DNA of 29,024 nucleotides. Source: CAG-826 sp964654155 (GTDB taxonomy: Bacteria; Bacillota_I; Bacilli_A; RFN20; CAG-826). Where the stretch lies: assembly GCA_964654155.1 (NCBI GenBank), contig CAZZGL010000010.1:1-29024 (forward strand), read 5' to 3'. The notes beneath the pieces were generated by a model. That model did no database searches and was not told the DNA's origin. It saw only the letters and a list, made by a program, of their open reading frames with translations. Below are positions 1 through 8,004 of the stretch, one piece after another; within the stretch, counting starts at the first letter, position 1, and each line of letters opens with the position of its first letter. The position numbers and the translations under genes were made by a program.

Positions 1-119
1 TTTTTTTCATTATTTCTATGTTCTATTTTTGGATTATTCCTCCAAAGATAAGATACAATATTTTTCAAACTTTTAAAAGCAAATTGAACAATATTAAGGG
101 CAATAACATAAAAACGAAT

Positions 120-145
120 TATTTAATTGAGCTATTTAATTAAGC
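120..145. repeat. 13-base tandem repeat downstream of dusB
   Basis: Two adjacent 13-base units, TATTTAATTGAGC and TATTTAATTAAGC, differ at one base. They lie directly beyond the dusB stop codon. The rest of bases 1-119 shows no supported gene. There is a GGAGG on the minus strand near 38-42, but no start codon at a usable distance. Confidence 0.6.
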
Positions 146-146
146 T

Positions 147-1109
147 TTAGATATTATCAATAATTTCATAAAACTCTTTTTCATTATTAATAGATGTTGA
201 AAGTTTAATTCTTAAATTTTTGGTGTTAGGATATCCCTTAAGATAAAATGGAGCAATACCACGCATTTCTTTTATTGCAATAAATTCTCCTTTAAGAGAT
301 TTAAGCGACTGATAATGTTTCTTTAAATATTCAATATTTTGTTTTAAAGAAATAGATGGTAACTTTTCTCCAGTTCTAAAATAATGATCAATTTGAGTTA
401 TTAAATATGGATTTCCTAAAGCTCCTCTTGCTACCATAATTGCATCTGCATTTGTCATTTTTTTAACTCGAATTGCATCTTCAAGAGTATAAATATCTCC
501 AGATACCACTAACGGAATCGACATTTTTTCTTTTAATCCTATAAGCATTTCATGATGAGCTTTACCTGTATATAAGTCTTCTCTTGTTCTAGCATGAATA
601 GCTATCATTGCTACTCCTGCCTTTTGAAGTAAGTCCACAACTTCATAAAAATTAATAGAATTATTATCCCAACCCAATCTTATTTTTGCAGTTACAGGCG
701 TTTTTGAAACTTTAACAAGCGCTTTCATCATATCAAATAATTCATCTTTTCTTTTCAACCACGCAGAACCTGCTCCAGTTTTAGTTACTTTAGGAACTGG
801 GCATCCTAAATTAACATCAATAAAATCATATTTATATTGGCTTTCTTCTACAATTTTTAACGCTTCTAATAATGTTTCTTTACTTGCGCCAAAAAGTTGA
901 ATTCCAACCGGTCCTTCATTTTCATCTGTTTCTAAATATTTATATGTTTCTTTGTTTTGATAAACTAATCCGCAATCAGAGACCATTTCTGTATAAGAAA
1001 CAGCTACACCAAATGGTTTATTAAAAGTTCTAAAAGCAATATTTGTATATCCCGCCATCGGTCCTAATACTACTTGTCCATCTATCTTAACATTTCCAAT
1101 ATTCCACAT
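147..1109 (-). CDS. dusB: tRNA-dihydrouridine synthase (DusB family)
   Basis: This FMN-dependent enzyme reduces specific uridines to dihydrouridine in the tRNA D-loop or neighbouring positions. The 320-residue length is normal for the family. The N-terminus has the FMN-barrel signature GPMAGYTNIAFR, the catalytic cysteine sits in NLGCPVPKV near residue 102, and the later segments KIRLGW, IHARTRE and MVARGALGNP match the family's FMN and tRNA binding motifs. The first Met fits family starts, where about 15 residues precede the GPMAG motif. Only a weak GTGAT precedes this start, and the 23-base gap to ftsH is mostly a terminator-like hairpin. Dus also lies just downstream of ftsH in Bacillus-type genomes. 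The assignment to Dus is secure; the exact subfamily, and so the tRNA position modified, is inferred from gene context. Confidence 0.93.
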   Translation of the reverse strand: MWNIGNVKIDGQVVLGPMAGYTNIAFRTFNKPFGVAVSYTEMVSDCGLVYQNKETYKYLETDENEGPVGIQLFGASKETLLEALKIVEESQYKYDFIDVNLGCPVPKVTKTGAGSAWLKRKDELFDMMKALVKVSKTPVTAKIRLGWDNNSINFYEVVDLLQKAGVAMIAIHARTREDLYTGKAHHEMLIGLKEKMSIPLVVSGDIYTLEDAIRVKKMTNADAIMVARGALGNPYLITQIDHYFRTGEKLPSISLKQNIEYLKKHYQSLKSLKGEFIAIKEMRGIAPFYLKGYPNTKNLRIKLSTSINNEKEFYEIIDNI

Positions 1110-1118
1110 AATATCACG

Positions 1119-1146
1119 AAAAAAGGAAAGGTTTATTCCTTTCCTT
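1119..1146 (-). terminator. Intrinsic terminator overlapping the ftsH stop codon
   Basis: On the minus strand a 9-base perfect stem (AAGGAAAGG / CCTTTCCTT) closes a 6-base loop that contains the ftsH TAA. It is followed by a run of T that leads directly to the dusB start. The right arm and T-run occupy the space where a dusB ribosome binding site would normally lie. Confidence 0.7.
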
Positions 1147-3184
1147 CATCTCCCTTTGTTTCTTCTTCAACTACTTTTTCCTCATGAGTTACTTCTTCAG
1201 TTGTAACTGTTTCATGTTTTGGAAGTTCTCGATGTTCTAACAAATAGGCAATTTCTTCAGCATTAATAGTTTCTTGTTTTAATAAAGTTTCCGCAATTAA
1301 GATAACATCCTCACGATACTCTTTTAAAATTTCTAAAGCCTTTTGATGAGAGTCATCAATAATCGCCCGAACTTCTTTATCTATTTCATATGCAATTTGA
1401 GTTGAAAAATTCTTTTGTGAAGAAGTATAATCTCTTCCTAAAAAGACAGATCCGGAATCTCTTTCATATTGAATTGGTCCTAAAGAAGACATTCCATATT
1501 CAGTAACCATTAATCGTGCAATACGAGTTGCTACTTGAATATCATTATGTGCTCCTGTAGAAATATCATCAAAGAATAATTCTTCAGAAGATCTTCCGCC
1601 TAAATAACCAACAATTTTTGCTATGAGTTCTTTCTTTGTCATCAAGAATTTATCTTCTTCTGGTCCCATTAAAACATGACCGCCAGTTCTTCCACGAGGA
1701 ACGATTGTAATTTTTTGAACTTTATCAGAATGTTCCATTCTTAAACCAATAACTGCATGTCCAGCTTCATGATACGCCACTTGACGACGTTCATGTTCTG
1801 TCATCGCTTTGGAAGTTTTTGCTGGCCCTCCAATACGACGATCAATTGCTTCATCAATTTCGGCAATTGTAATAAGAGGTTTATTTTCACGAACCGCTAA
1901 AATTGCCGCTTCATTTAAAACATTTTCTAAATCTGCTCCAGAGAAACCAGTAGTTCTTCTTGCAACATTATCAAAATCAACTGATGGATCAATATGCTTA
2001 TTTCTTGCATGAACTCTTAATATTGCCGCTCTACCTTTTCTATCTGGTAAATCAACGGTAATTTGTCTATCAAAACGACCTGCTCTTAATAAGGCTGGAT
2101 CAAGAACATCATCACGGTTTGTTGCCGCCATAACAATAATTCCAGCATTATCAGAGAAGCCATCCATTTCTACTAATAATTGGTTAAGGGTTTGTTCACG
2201 TTCATCGTTCCCACCACCCATACCAGCGCCTCTTTGACGACCGACAGCGTCAATTTCATCAATAAAAATCAAACAAGGTGCAGTTTGTTTTGCTTTTTTA
2301 AACATATCTCTAACACGACCTGCTCCAACACCAACAAACATTTCAACAAAATCAGAACCAGAGATAGAATAAAATGGAACTCCAGCTTCACCTGCAACAG
2401 CTTTAGCAAGCAAAGTTTTACCAGTTCCTGGTGGCCCCACTAATAAGACACCTTTTGGTAATTTAGCGCCAAATTGAGCATATTTTTTTGGATTCTTTAA
2501 ATAATCAACCATTTCAACAAGCTCAGCTTTTTCTTCATCTGCACCAGCGACATCACTAAATCTAACCTTTGATGCATCTTCTCTTCTTGCACGGGATCTA
2601 TTAAACTCCATTGCTTTATTGTTGGAACTATTAATAGAATTAGAAAATCTTGAAAAAACAAAGACAACAACAAGAATGCCTCCGCCTAACATTAATATAG
2701 TTGGAAGCCATTGTTCAAACCAGTTAGTTTGATAAGCATCCACTATTGTTAATTTTCCTTCGTAATAAGATTTTCCTTCAGAGTTTACTCTTGAATCTAA
2801 TATTTCCGTAATAGTCATACTAACAGTTTTGACATCGCTAATATTTCCTTCTCCATCATAAACATTATATGTTAATTCATGTTCTTGAGTATCAAAATAT
2901 GAGGAAGGAACTTGACAAGAGAAATTAACTTTTGAACTTGTATTCTTTTCTTCGTTTTTAACAACATAAGTACCGGTAATAGATGTCACCTTTTCCTTTG
3001 GTGTAACCTTTACTTCAACAACTTCTTCTTCATATAAAATTTCCGCCACTCTACTAAGCATTGGATATTCAGTTTTAGTACTTCTAGAATTCGAAGTTAT
3101 AACAATAAAAAACACCATAAGTGCGGATAAAATCAAATATGGCCACATAAAACTTAAAACACTTTTTTTCTTTGATTGATTCAT
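1133..3184 (-). CDS. ftsH: ATP-dependent zinc metalloprotease FtsH
   Basis: FtsH is a membrane-anchored AAA+ protease that degrades misfolded membrane proteins and some regulators. The 683 residues show a first membrane helix (about 11-29), an extracytoplasmic domain of about 130 residues, a second helix (about 162-180), Walker A GPPGTGKT at 250-257, Walker B FIDE at 307-310, a second region of homology (NRDDVLDPALLRAGRFDR), and the zinc site HEAGH at 472-476. The external domain and the acidic Glu/Thr-rich C-terminal tail make it longer than the roughly 640 residues usual in Bacillus. A strong AAGGGGGT Shine-Dalgarno supports the start. It follows tilS with no hprT between them, unlike B. 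subtilis. The function is secure. Confidence 0.97.
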   Translation of the reverse strand: MNQSKKKSVLSFMWPYLILSALMVFFIVITSNSRSTKTEYPMLSRVAEILYEEEVVEVKVTPKEKVTSITGTYVVKNEEKNTSSKVNFSCQVPSSYFDTQEHELTYNVYDGEGNISDVKTVSMTITEILDSRVNSEGKSYYEGKLTIVDAYQTNWFEQWLPTILMLGGGILVVVFVFSRFSNSINSSNNKAMEFNRSRARREDASKVRFSDVAGADEEKAELVEMVDYLKNPKKYAQFGAKLPKGVLLVGPPGTGKTLLAKAVAGEAGVPFYSISGSDFVEMFVGVGAGRVRDMFKKAKQTAPCLIFIDEIDAVGRQRGAGMGGGNDEREQTLNQLLVEMDGFSDNAGIIVMAATNRDDVLDPALLRAGRFDRQITVDLPDRKGRAAILRVHARNKHIDPSVDFDNVARRTTGFSGADLENVLNEAAILAVRENKPLITIAEIDEAIDRRIGGPAKTSKAMTEHERRQVAYHEAGHAVIGLRMEHSDKVQKITIVPRGRTGGHVLMGPEEDKFLMTKKELIAKIVGYLGGRSSEELFFDDISTGAHNDIQVATRIARLMVTEYGMSSLGPIQYERDSGSVFLGRDYTSSQKNFSTQIAYEIDKEVRAIIDDSHQKALEILKEYREDVILIAETLLKQETINAEEIAYLLEHRELPKHETVTTEEVTHEEKVVEEETKGDEGKE

Positions 3185-3288
3185 TCTATTACCCCCTTCA
3201 CAGCATTGAGAAATATATTACAATATTATTGTTAAATTTTCATTAACCATCTAAGCATTTTTACGTTTAATAGTATGACACTCAGTAT

Positions 3289-3308
3289 AAAGTATTATAC
3301 AATACTTT
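3289..3308 (-). promoter_or_regulatory. Palindrome with embedded -10 upstream of ftsH
   Basis: Perfect inverted repeat AAAGTATT-GTAT-AATACTTT just past the tilS stop. Its minus-strand centre contains TATAAT (3299 to 3294), about 110 bases before the ftsH start. No good -35 hexamer is visible, and no T-run follows on the minus strand, so it does not look like a terminator. A promoter/operator for ftsH is an inference. Confidence 0.35.
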
Positions 3309-3317
3309 AAAAAATAT

Positions 3318-4541
3318 TTAAATTCCTAATTTACTTTTCACAACAAAATTATTTTTTCCATCATCCTCAAATGTATTACGATAACGTGGAATATATACTA
3401 TTTTACCTTTAGAATTAACGATAATAGGCCATTTTTTGCGAAGTTCTGTAGGCATTTTCCAATCTAAAAACAACCTTTTAACACTCTTTCTAGCTTCTCC
3501 AACTTCAAAGTAATCTCCAGCTTTATAATTTCGTATTATAAGCGGATAATCGTAATCAAAAACATTTCTATTAGATGTATCTCCTTTAAAATTTAAATAA
3601 AAGTATGGCGTATCTAATTCACACGGTTTTTCTAATAAATATTCATACGACTCATCCTCGCCAGCACGACAAATATAAAAAATATCGTAAGCTTTCACTA
3701 ATTGATAAGGAGAAATTAAAACCATTTTCCAATTTGGCTTCTTTGATAAGGCAGCTTGAATCATCATTGTCGCTTTATATTTACTAAGTGCATATTCGCT
3801 AACATATAGATTAATAAAATAATGGAGGCAAAGAATTTGTTCTTCTTCATTTAAAAGCAAAAACTTTGAAATGCAAATAGTATTACCATCAAACACTTTT
3901 AAAATATTTTCGAATTGCTTTTCTCTTTTTTCATTAAGGCTATCCTTTTCTTTTACTAAATAATCAATTTTTTCCTTTGTTGCCTTTTCAATAAAACTAT
4001 GCCTTATTCTATTTCTTTCATAATCATCATGATTATTAGAATCATCTATCGCAAAAGGTATATTATTCGCAATACAATACTCTTTTAACTCTTTTTTTCG
4101 ATAGCTAAGCAATGGTCTAATAACCTTCATATCATATATAGTTCTACATGGCATAATTCCATAATATCTTAATATTTTTTTCTTTTGCATTAAAAAAGTT
4201 TCTAAATCGTCATCTTTGTGATGCGCTACTAATAAAGCATATGCGTTATATTTATCATATATTTCTTTAAAAAATCGATATCGTAGATCTCTGGCCCATG
4301 CTTGAAAATTAACATGTTTAGGAGCGGTCTCCGCATGTAAAATATGAAGTTTAATTTTATTTTCTTTGCAAAATTTAATCATTCCTTCTTCTTCTTGCTC
4401 TGCTTCTGGTCGTTTACGATAATTAACAAAACAAACAACAACTTTAATCTTTTCTTTAATTAGCATGCTTAAAAGAGCCATTGAATCAGGTCCAAATGAC
4501 ACCGCAGCTATATATGTTTTACTTTTATCTAAACTTTCCAT
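3318..4541 (-). CDS. tilS: tRNA(Ile)-lysidine synthase TilS
   Basis: TilS ligates lysine to C34 of the tRNA-Ile that reads AUA, using ATP through an N-type PP-loop; it is normally essential. The N-terminus has the PP-loop AAVSFGPDSMALL, the family motif HHKDDDLETFL and the segment VIRPLLSYRKKEL. The C-terminal region (WKMP, KKWPII) matches the TilS substrate-binding domains. The PP-loop normally reads SGGxDS; here the first Gly is Phe (SFGPDS), which is unusual. I chose the ATG with GGTGG upstream (407 residues). The frame also extends to a GTG at 4568 that overlaps the spoIIE stop as GTGA, and an ATG at 4556; neither has a Shine-Dalgarno. Location between spoIIE and ftsH agrees with Bacillus order. 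Confidence 0.88.
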   Translation of the reverse strand: MESLDKSKTYIAAVSFGPDSMALLSMLIKEKIKVVVCFVNYRKRPEAEQEEEGMIKFCKENKIKLHILHAETAPKHVNFQAWARDLRYRFFKEIYDKYNAYALLVAHHKDDDLETFLMQKKKILRYYGIMPCRTIYDMKVIRPLLSYRKKELKEYCIANNIPFAIDDSNNHDDYERNRIRHSFIEKATKEKIDYLVKEKDSLNEKREKQFENILKVFDGNTICISKFLLLNEEEQILCLHYFINLYVSEYALSKYKATMMIQAALSKKPNWKMVLISPYQLVKAYDIFYICRAGEDESYEYLLEKPCELDTPYFYLNFKGDTSNRNVFDYDYPLIIRNYKAGDYFEVGEARKSVKRLFLDWKMPTELRKKWPIIVNSKGKIVYIPRYRNTFEDDGKNNFVVKSKLGI

Positions 4542-4564
4542 TTTCAACCACCGCATATATTTTA

Positions 4565-6697
4565 TCACAAAATTTTACAAACAATCATGCTCGCATCATC
4601 TAAATGTTTCATATTCAATAGCGCCAGATTAAATAAATTACGGAAAAATTCGTTTTCATCACTAATTCCTTTATAAAAATCTTTATCTAAATCTTTAATA
4701 AATTCACTTATTCCATCACTAACCATTAATAAAATATCTCCAATTTGAAGCTGAAAAGTAATCTTTTTATAATCAACATTATCTAAAACTCCTAAAGGTA
4801 ACCCACCTGCATTAATAACTATTATTTTATCATCCCTAATAACATATGATTCAACAGAACCCGCTTTAACACTTACTAACTCTAAAGTTTGTAAATCAAT
4901 TTCTATAAAATCAAATGTCGAATAATTATCATATGTCGATCCAACTCTAAACATGTTGTTTATCTGTTGCAAATTACGATTAATATTATTTTCTTGTTTA
5001 TGCAATGCTAAAAATGTACTAGCAACACTTTTACTTGAAAAATGCGCTTTTTCATCATGACCCATTCCATCGCATAATAAAAAGACTTTTTTATTATAAA
5101 TTTCATCACTAATAATATAATCCCCATTTTTAAAAGATGCCGCTTTCGTATATGTTAAATGTTTAATACTTTTTTTAGAAATTAATTCATATTCTATTAC
5201 AAACTCATGATTTAAATAAGAGATATATTCATCCAAAATATCGAACCATTTATTTGTGTATAAATACAAAATTTTTTTAATCAAATCCTTTTTTTCTTCA
5301 TCAATAATATTTGCAAAACTTACAATTATTTTATTGTTCAAAAATTTAACATCTTTAATCATTATTTTTTCACTAAGAAAATGTTCTTTTATTTTCGTTT
5401 TTAAATTCTTTTCTTCTAATAGTTCTTCTTTAACAACTTTTAATAGAGTTCTAATATTATCCAATACTTGTAACAGCATTTCTTTTCTTTTAAGTGTTTC
5501 TTGATAATAACTTTCATCACTAATAAAGATTTGATAACCTTGTTGTAACTCTAATGTTAATTTATAAGGTTTAATACACTCTTTATTAATTGTCTTTCTC
5601 ATATCGCTCTTTATTTTTGCTAACACAAAATCTTTTAAATATTTGGTTAATTTACAATATTCTAAATGTTCGCAATTAGAGCATACTCGTTGATAAACTC
5701 TAGAAATAGCTTTTTGCTTTGGGGTTAAAGGATTAGATTCAAATTCAAAATTAATCGCAGTTAGATAATTTTGTATTTGATTAATTACTTCTAAAGTTTT
5801 CTCTTTTTCTGTCTTTTTTATTTTATTTTTATTACTTTTTAAAGGGAAAAACACAAATATAACTCCAGCGATTAAACTTTGGTAAAAAAGTCCATTTGAA
5901 TAAAACAATGGATCTAAAACACAAGATATTAGAACTGTAAATATAAAATATATTATGTTACTAACTTTTTTATTTTCTATTAAAGGCAGTAAACATGGAA
6001 GCAAAATCATTAAACAGTTATTTATAGAATATTGATATAAAAAGAAAAGCATCATAAAAATCAAACTTAATAATAACAAAGATATTATTGTATCTTTTTT
6101 CTTTATTTCTCTTAACAAAGCCACTCTAATCAAAATTAACCCAAATATCGGAAATGACATACTAGCAATAGATATTACTAAAAAAGTTACTACATAGGTT
6201 AATTTAGATATATCATAGGTATCATCTTCGATTGATTTATTAATTTCTAAACCATGATGAACTAAAAATAATGTTAATGCTGTACTTACAAAACAATAAA
6301 ATATTGATGTTGCTGAAGAAGAATTAATAAGCATCGTTCCACTGATCAGCAAACATATAATTAATAACGGATAATAATCTTTATATTTACTAGTTAACGA
6401 TAATCGAGCAAAAGAAAAAGATAAAAAAAACTGAACTAATCCTATTAACATTAATTCCATAGAATAAGAAATATTAACCATTGAGGCTGTCAAAACCAAT
6501 GTAAAAAAGGTTAAAAAATAAGTTATGCCTGATTTTCTATATGTCACAAACAAAACAGCCAAGATTAATGGATTAAACAAAAATGCTTCTTCTAACAATA
6601 CAAAGCACATCGCTAATACAGGGAAAATATAATTTTCTATTTTTTTCCATTCAACTTTCATTTTCTTTTGTTTTAATACTTCTTTTGTCATCTCCAT
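4565..6697 (-). CDS. spoIIE: Stage II sporulation protein E (PP2C phosphatase)
   Basis: SpoIIE is a membrane phosphatase that dephosphorylates the anti-anti-sigma factor SpoIIAA, which releases sigma-F in the forespore; it also acts at the polar septum. The protein of 710 residues (B. subtilis about 827) has a polytopic hydrophobic N-terminal half (roughly residues 20-290), a central regulatory region with the cysteine cluster CSNCEHLEYC, and a C-terminal PP2C domain. Metal ligands are visible as DGMGHDEKA (Asp near 543), VSDGISE (near 661) and HLDDAS (near 700). The start is the ATG preceded by GGGAG; an upstream in-frame TTG lies in a terminator T-run and is rejected. It overlaps or abuts tilS. 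An intrinsic terminator after divIC implies that it has its own promoter, which I could not place. Confidence 0.95.
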   Translation of the reverse strand: MEMTKEVLKQKKMKVEWKKIENYIFPVLAMCFVLLEEAFLFNPLILAVLFVTYRKSGITYFLTFFTLVLTASMVNISYSMELMLIGLVQFFLSFSFARLSLTSKYKDYYPLLIICLLISGTMLINSSSATSIFYCFVSTALTLFLVHHGLEINKSIEDDTYDISKLTYVVTFLVISIASMSFPIFGLILIRVALLREIKKKDTIISLLLLSLIFMMLFFLYQYSINNCLMILLPCLLPLIENKKVSNIIYFIFTVLISCVLDPLFYSNGLFYQSLIAGVIFVFFPLKSNKNKIKKTEKEKTLEVINQIQNYLTAINFEFESNPLTPKQKAISRVYQRVCSNCEHLEYCKLTKYLKDFVLAKIKSDMRKTINKECIKPYKLTLELQQGYQIFISDESYYQETLKRKEMLLQVLDNIRTLLKVVKEELLEEKNLKTKIKEHFLSEKIMIKDVKFLNNKIIVSFANIIDEEKKDLIKKILYLYTNKWFDILDEYISYLNHEFVIEYELISKKSIKHLTYTKAASFKNGDYIISDEIYNKKVFLLCDGMGHDEKAHFSSKSVASTFLALHKQENNINRNLQQINNMFRVGSTYDNYSTFDFIEIDLQTLELVSVKAGSVESYVIRDDKIIVINAGGLPLGVLDNVDYKKITFQLQIGDILLMVSDGISEFIKDLDKDFYKGISDENEFFRNLFNLALLNMKHLDDASMIVCKIL

Positions 6698-6722
6698 AAA
6701 ACCACTCCCACTAGAGAATAAC

Positions 6723-6752
6723 AAAAAAAAGAAGCATTTTATGTCGCTTCTT
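6723..6752 (-). terminator. Intrinsic terminator after divIC
   Basis: On the minus strand the stem AAGAAGC / GCTTCTT with a 10-base loop is followed by a long T-run. It lies 5 bases past the divIC stop and just before the spoIIE start, so it separates the spoVT-divIC group from spoIIE transcription. Confidence 0.75.
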
Positions 6753-6757
6753 GTAAT

Positions 6758-7027
6758 TTAAAGATTAGTATTTGGAAAACTGACAAAATCCGTCCAAGTT
6801 TCATCACCATTTTTGAATATTATATCTTCATCTTTTTCAACACATGGATAATAATCTTCTTCCTCTTCACTATAATCCATTTTTATTTTTTCCATTAAAC
6901 TATTTAATTCTTTATTTTCACGATAATTATTTATTAACGCTAGTGAAGTAAATGAAATTAAAACTAAAGAGAGAATAAATGTTAATCCAAAAAGATAACT
7001 AAGTGCCCGATGTTTGTTTTTGATCAT
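6758..7027 (-). CDS. divIC: Septum formation initiator, DivIC/FtsB-like
   Basis: This is a small single-pass division protein of 89 residues. It has a short basic N-terminus, one membrane helix (about 14-33), and a following charged helical stretch NYRENKELNSLMEKIK that could form the short coiled coil by which DivIC pairs with FtsL. The C-terminal part (YYPCVEKDEDIIFKNGDE) is acidic. Sequence similarity is modest, and the call rests on this architecture plus its position between yabQ and spoIIE, which is the divIC position in Bacillus. A very good AAGGAGG supports the start, which lies inside yabQ (29-base overlap). Confidence 0.8.
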   Translation of the reverse strand: MIKNKHRALSYLFGLTFILSLVLISFTSLALINNYRENKELNSLMEKIKMDYSEEEEDYYPCVEKDEDIIFKNGDETWTDFVSFPNTNL

Positions 7028-7412
7028 CTTTCTTCCTCCTTAATTTCTTTTTAATTATAGCACGAGAAGAAGAAATTTTTGCACTAAATGGAAATAAAAT
7101 CTTTTGATTTATTTTATCCGCTTTTAATTCTATATATCGATTAATGAAATAAGCATAAAAAGAATAATAAATCATTATGCCTATAAAAGCAGCAAGCAAA
7201 TAATGTATATTTAAAATTCCATGACAAACATAAACTAAAAATCTAAAATATCCATAAAAAATAAATATAAAAAACATCGTTTCAAAAAATAATCGAATTA
7301 ATGTTGAATGTTTTTTATAAAATATTCGATTAAACACACTAAACAAAAAACAAGCCAAGACTGTAATAAAAATTGTTCCTATAAATACTTGAAATTGCTG
7401 TTTAAGAGACAT
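6999..7412 (-). CDS. yabQ: Spore cortex biosynthesis protein YabQ
   Basis: YabQ is a forespore/mother-cell membrane protein needed for cortex formation in Bacillus; its mechanism is unknown. The 137-residue protein begins with the family-like MSLKQQFQVFIGTIF. It has three to four hydrophobic helices (about 9-30, 38-62 and 68-92) and a strongly basic tail (KKKLRRKKDDQK). It is shorter than the B. subtilis protein. Its ATG overlaps the yabP stop by one base (TAATG), so the two are probably translationally coupled. Its 3' end contains the divIC ribosome binding site. Confidence 0.87.
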   Translation of the reverse strand: MSLKQQFQVFIGTIFITVLACFLFSVFNRIFYKKHSTLIRLFFETMFFIFIFYGYFRFLVYVCHGILNIHYLLAAFIGIMIYYSFYAYFINRYIELKADKINQKILFPFSAKISSSRAIIKKKLRRKKDDQKQTSGT

Positions 7413-7687
7413 TATTTAAACAATTTCTTTAAAAAGCTTTCTTTTGGCTCAGTTTTATTTTTACCTATATAACCAACACTTTCAATTGTTCCATTAATAG
7501 TCAATGTTCCTTTTTCCATATCCATAAATCCTAAGCTTAAATTATTACCTTTTATATGGACATATCCTAGTTCCGTATTAATTAAAAATTCTTCATGATT
7601 AAAACTATCTAATTTTAGTACTCCATTTAATCCGACGCTTTCTCTATTTTGAATTAAAATATCAAATGAATTCTTTTCATTTTCCAT
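7412..7687 (-). CDS. yabP: Sporulation protein YabP
   Basis: This 91-residue protein belongs to the YabP/YqfC family, needed for spore coat or cortex maturation, with unknown biochemistry. The visible family pattern is a beta-rich chain with GVLKLDSFNHEEFLINTELG, HIKGNNLSLGFMDMEKG and LTINGTIESVGY. There is no signal peptide or membrane helix. It starts after TAGGAGG, but that site is one arm of a stable hairpin with the end of the preceding gene. It ends in a TAATG overlap with yabQ, so the pair should be co-expressed, in Bacillus under the mother-cell sigma factor. Confidence 0.92.
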   Translation of the reverse strand: MENEKNSFDILIQNRESVGLNGVLKLDSFNHEEFLINTELGYVHIKGNNLSLGFMDMEKGTLTINGTIESVGYIGKNKTEPKESFLKKLFK

Positions 7688-7726
7688 AAAAAAACCTCCT
7701 ACTTAAGGTTATGATTAAGCAAGAGG
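7688..7726 (-). promoter_or_regulatory. Terminator-like hairpin covering rqcP stop and yabP ribosome binding site
   Basis: On the minus strand CCTCTTGCTTAA (last three rqcP codons plus stop) pairs over 12 bases, with two G-T wobbles, with TTAAGTAGGAGG (the yabP Shine-Dalgarno). The loop is 8 bases and seven T follow directly before the yabP ATG. It could be an intrinsic terminator, a translational lock on yabP opened by ribosomes finishing rqcP, or both. Confidence 0.65.
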
Positions 7727-7981
7727 ATTTATAACATTAATCGACAACACTTCATAAAGCTCAGAAGCATTTTCTTTTCTAGAAGTTATCGGCAAAGATA
7801 ATACTTTTACTGTAATTTCTTTTTTTCCTAAACATAATTTAATAATATCGCCAACATGAATTTCTTTTGAAGGTTTAGCAACAACATCATTAACATAGAC
7901 AACTTCTCGATCTATTACTTCTTTAGCAATTGTTCTGCGTTTAATTAATCTTGAAATTTTTAAATACTTATCTAATCTCAT
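7715..7981 (-). CDS. rqcP: S4-domain RNA-binding protein RqcP/YabO (HslR family)
   Basis: This 88-residue protein consists of one S4 RNA-binding domain: MRLDKYLKISRLIKRRTIAKEVID, then VYVNDVVAKPSKEIHVGDII. In Bacillus the orthologue (YabO, renamed RqcP) binds obstructed 50S-peptidyl-tRNA and works with RqcH to add alanine tails to stalled chains. A good AAGGAGG precedes the start. It occupies the yabO position between spoVT and yabP; the yabM and yabN genes that precede it in B. subtilis are missing. S4-domain assignment is secure, and the RqcP role follows from family and synteny. Confidence 0.9.
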   Translation of the reverse strand: MRLDKYLKISRLIKRRTIAKEVIDREVVYVNDVVAKPSKEIHVGDIIKLCLGKKEITVKVLSLPITSRKENASELYEVLSINVINPLA

Positions 7982-8004
7982 TATGTTCCTCCTTTTTCAT
8001 TTTA

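Noticed and set aside
1..44. Start of another minus-strand gene (ATG at 10 to 8, GGAGG near 38-42)
   Set aside because: The GGAGG is about 27 bases from the ATG, too far for a ribosome binding site, and only three codons are visible, so no gene can be supported.
6698..6724. Longer spoIIE starting at a TTG
   Set aside because: The TTG lies in the T-run of the divIC terminator and lacks a ribosome binding site; the ATG at 6697 has GGGAG at good spacing.
6781..6788. TTTTGTCA on the minus strand upstream of spoIIE as a Spo0A box or -35 element
   Set aside because: It matches the Spo0A box TGTCGAA only in part, and no -10 hexamer lies at a usable distance.
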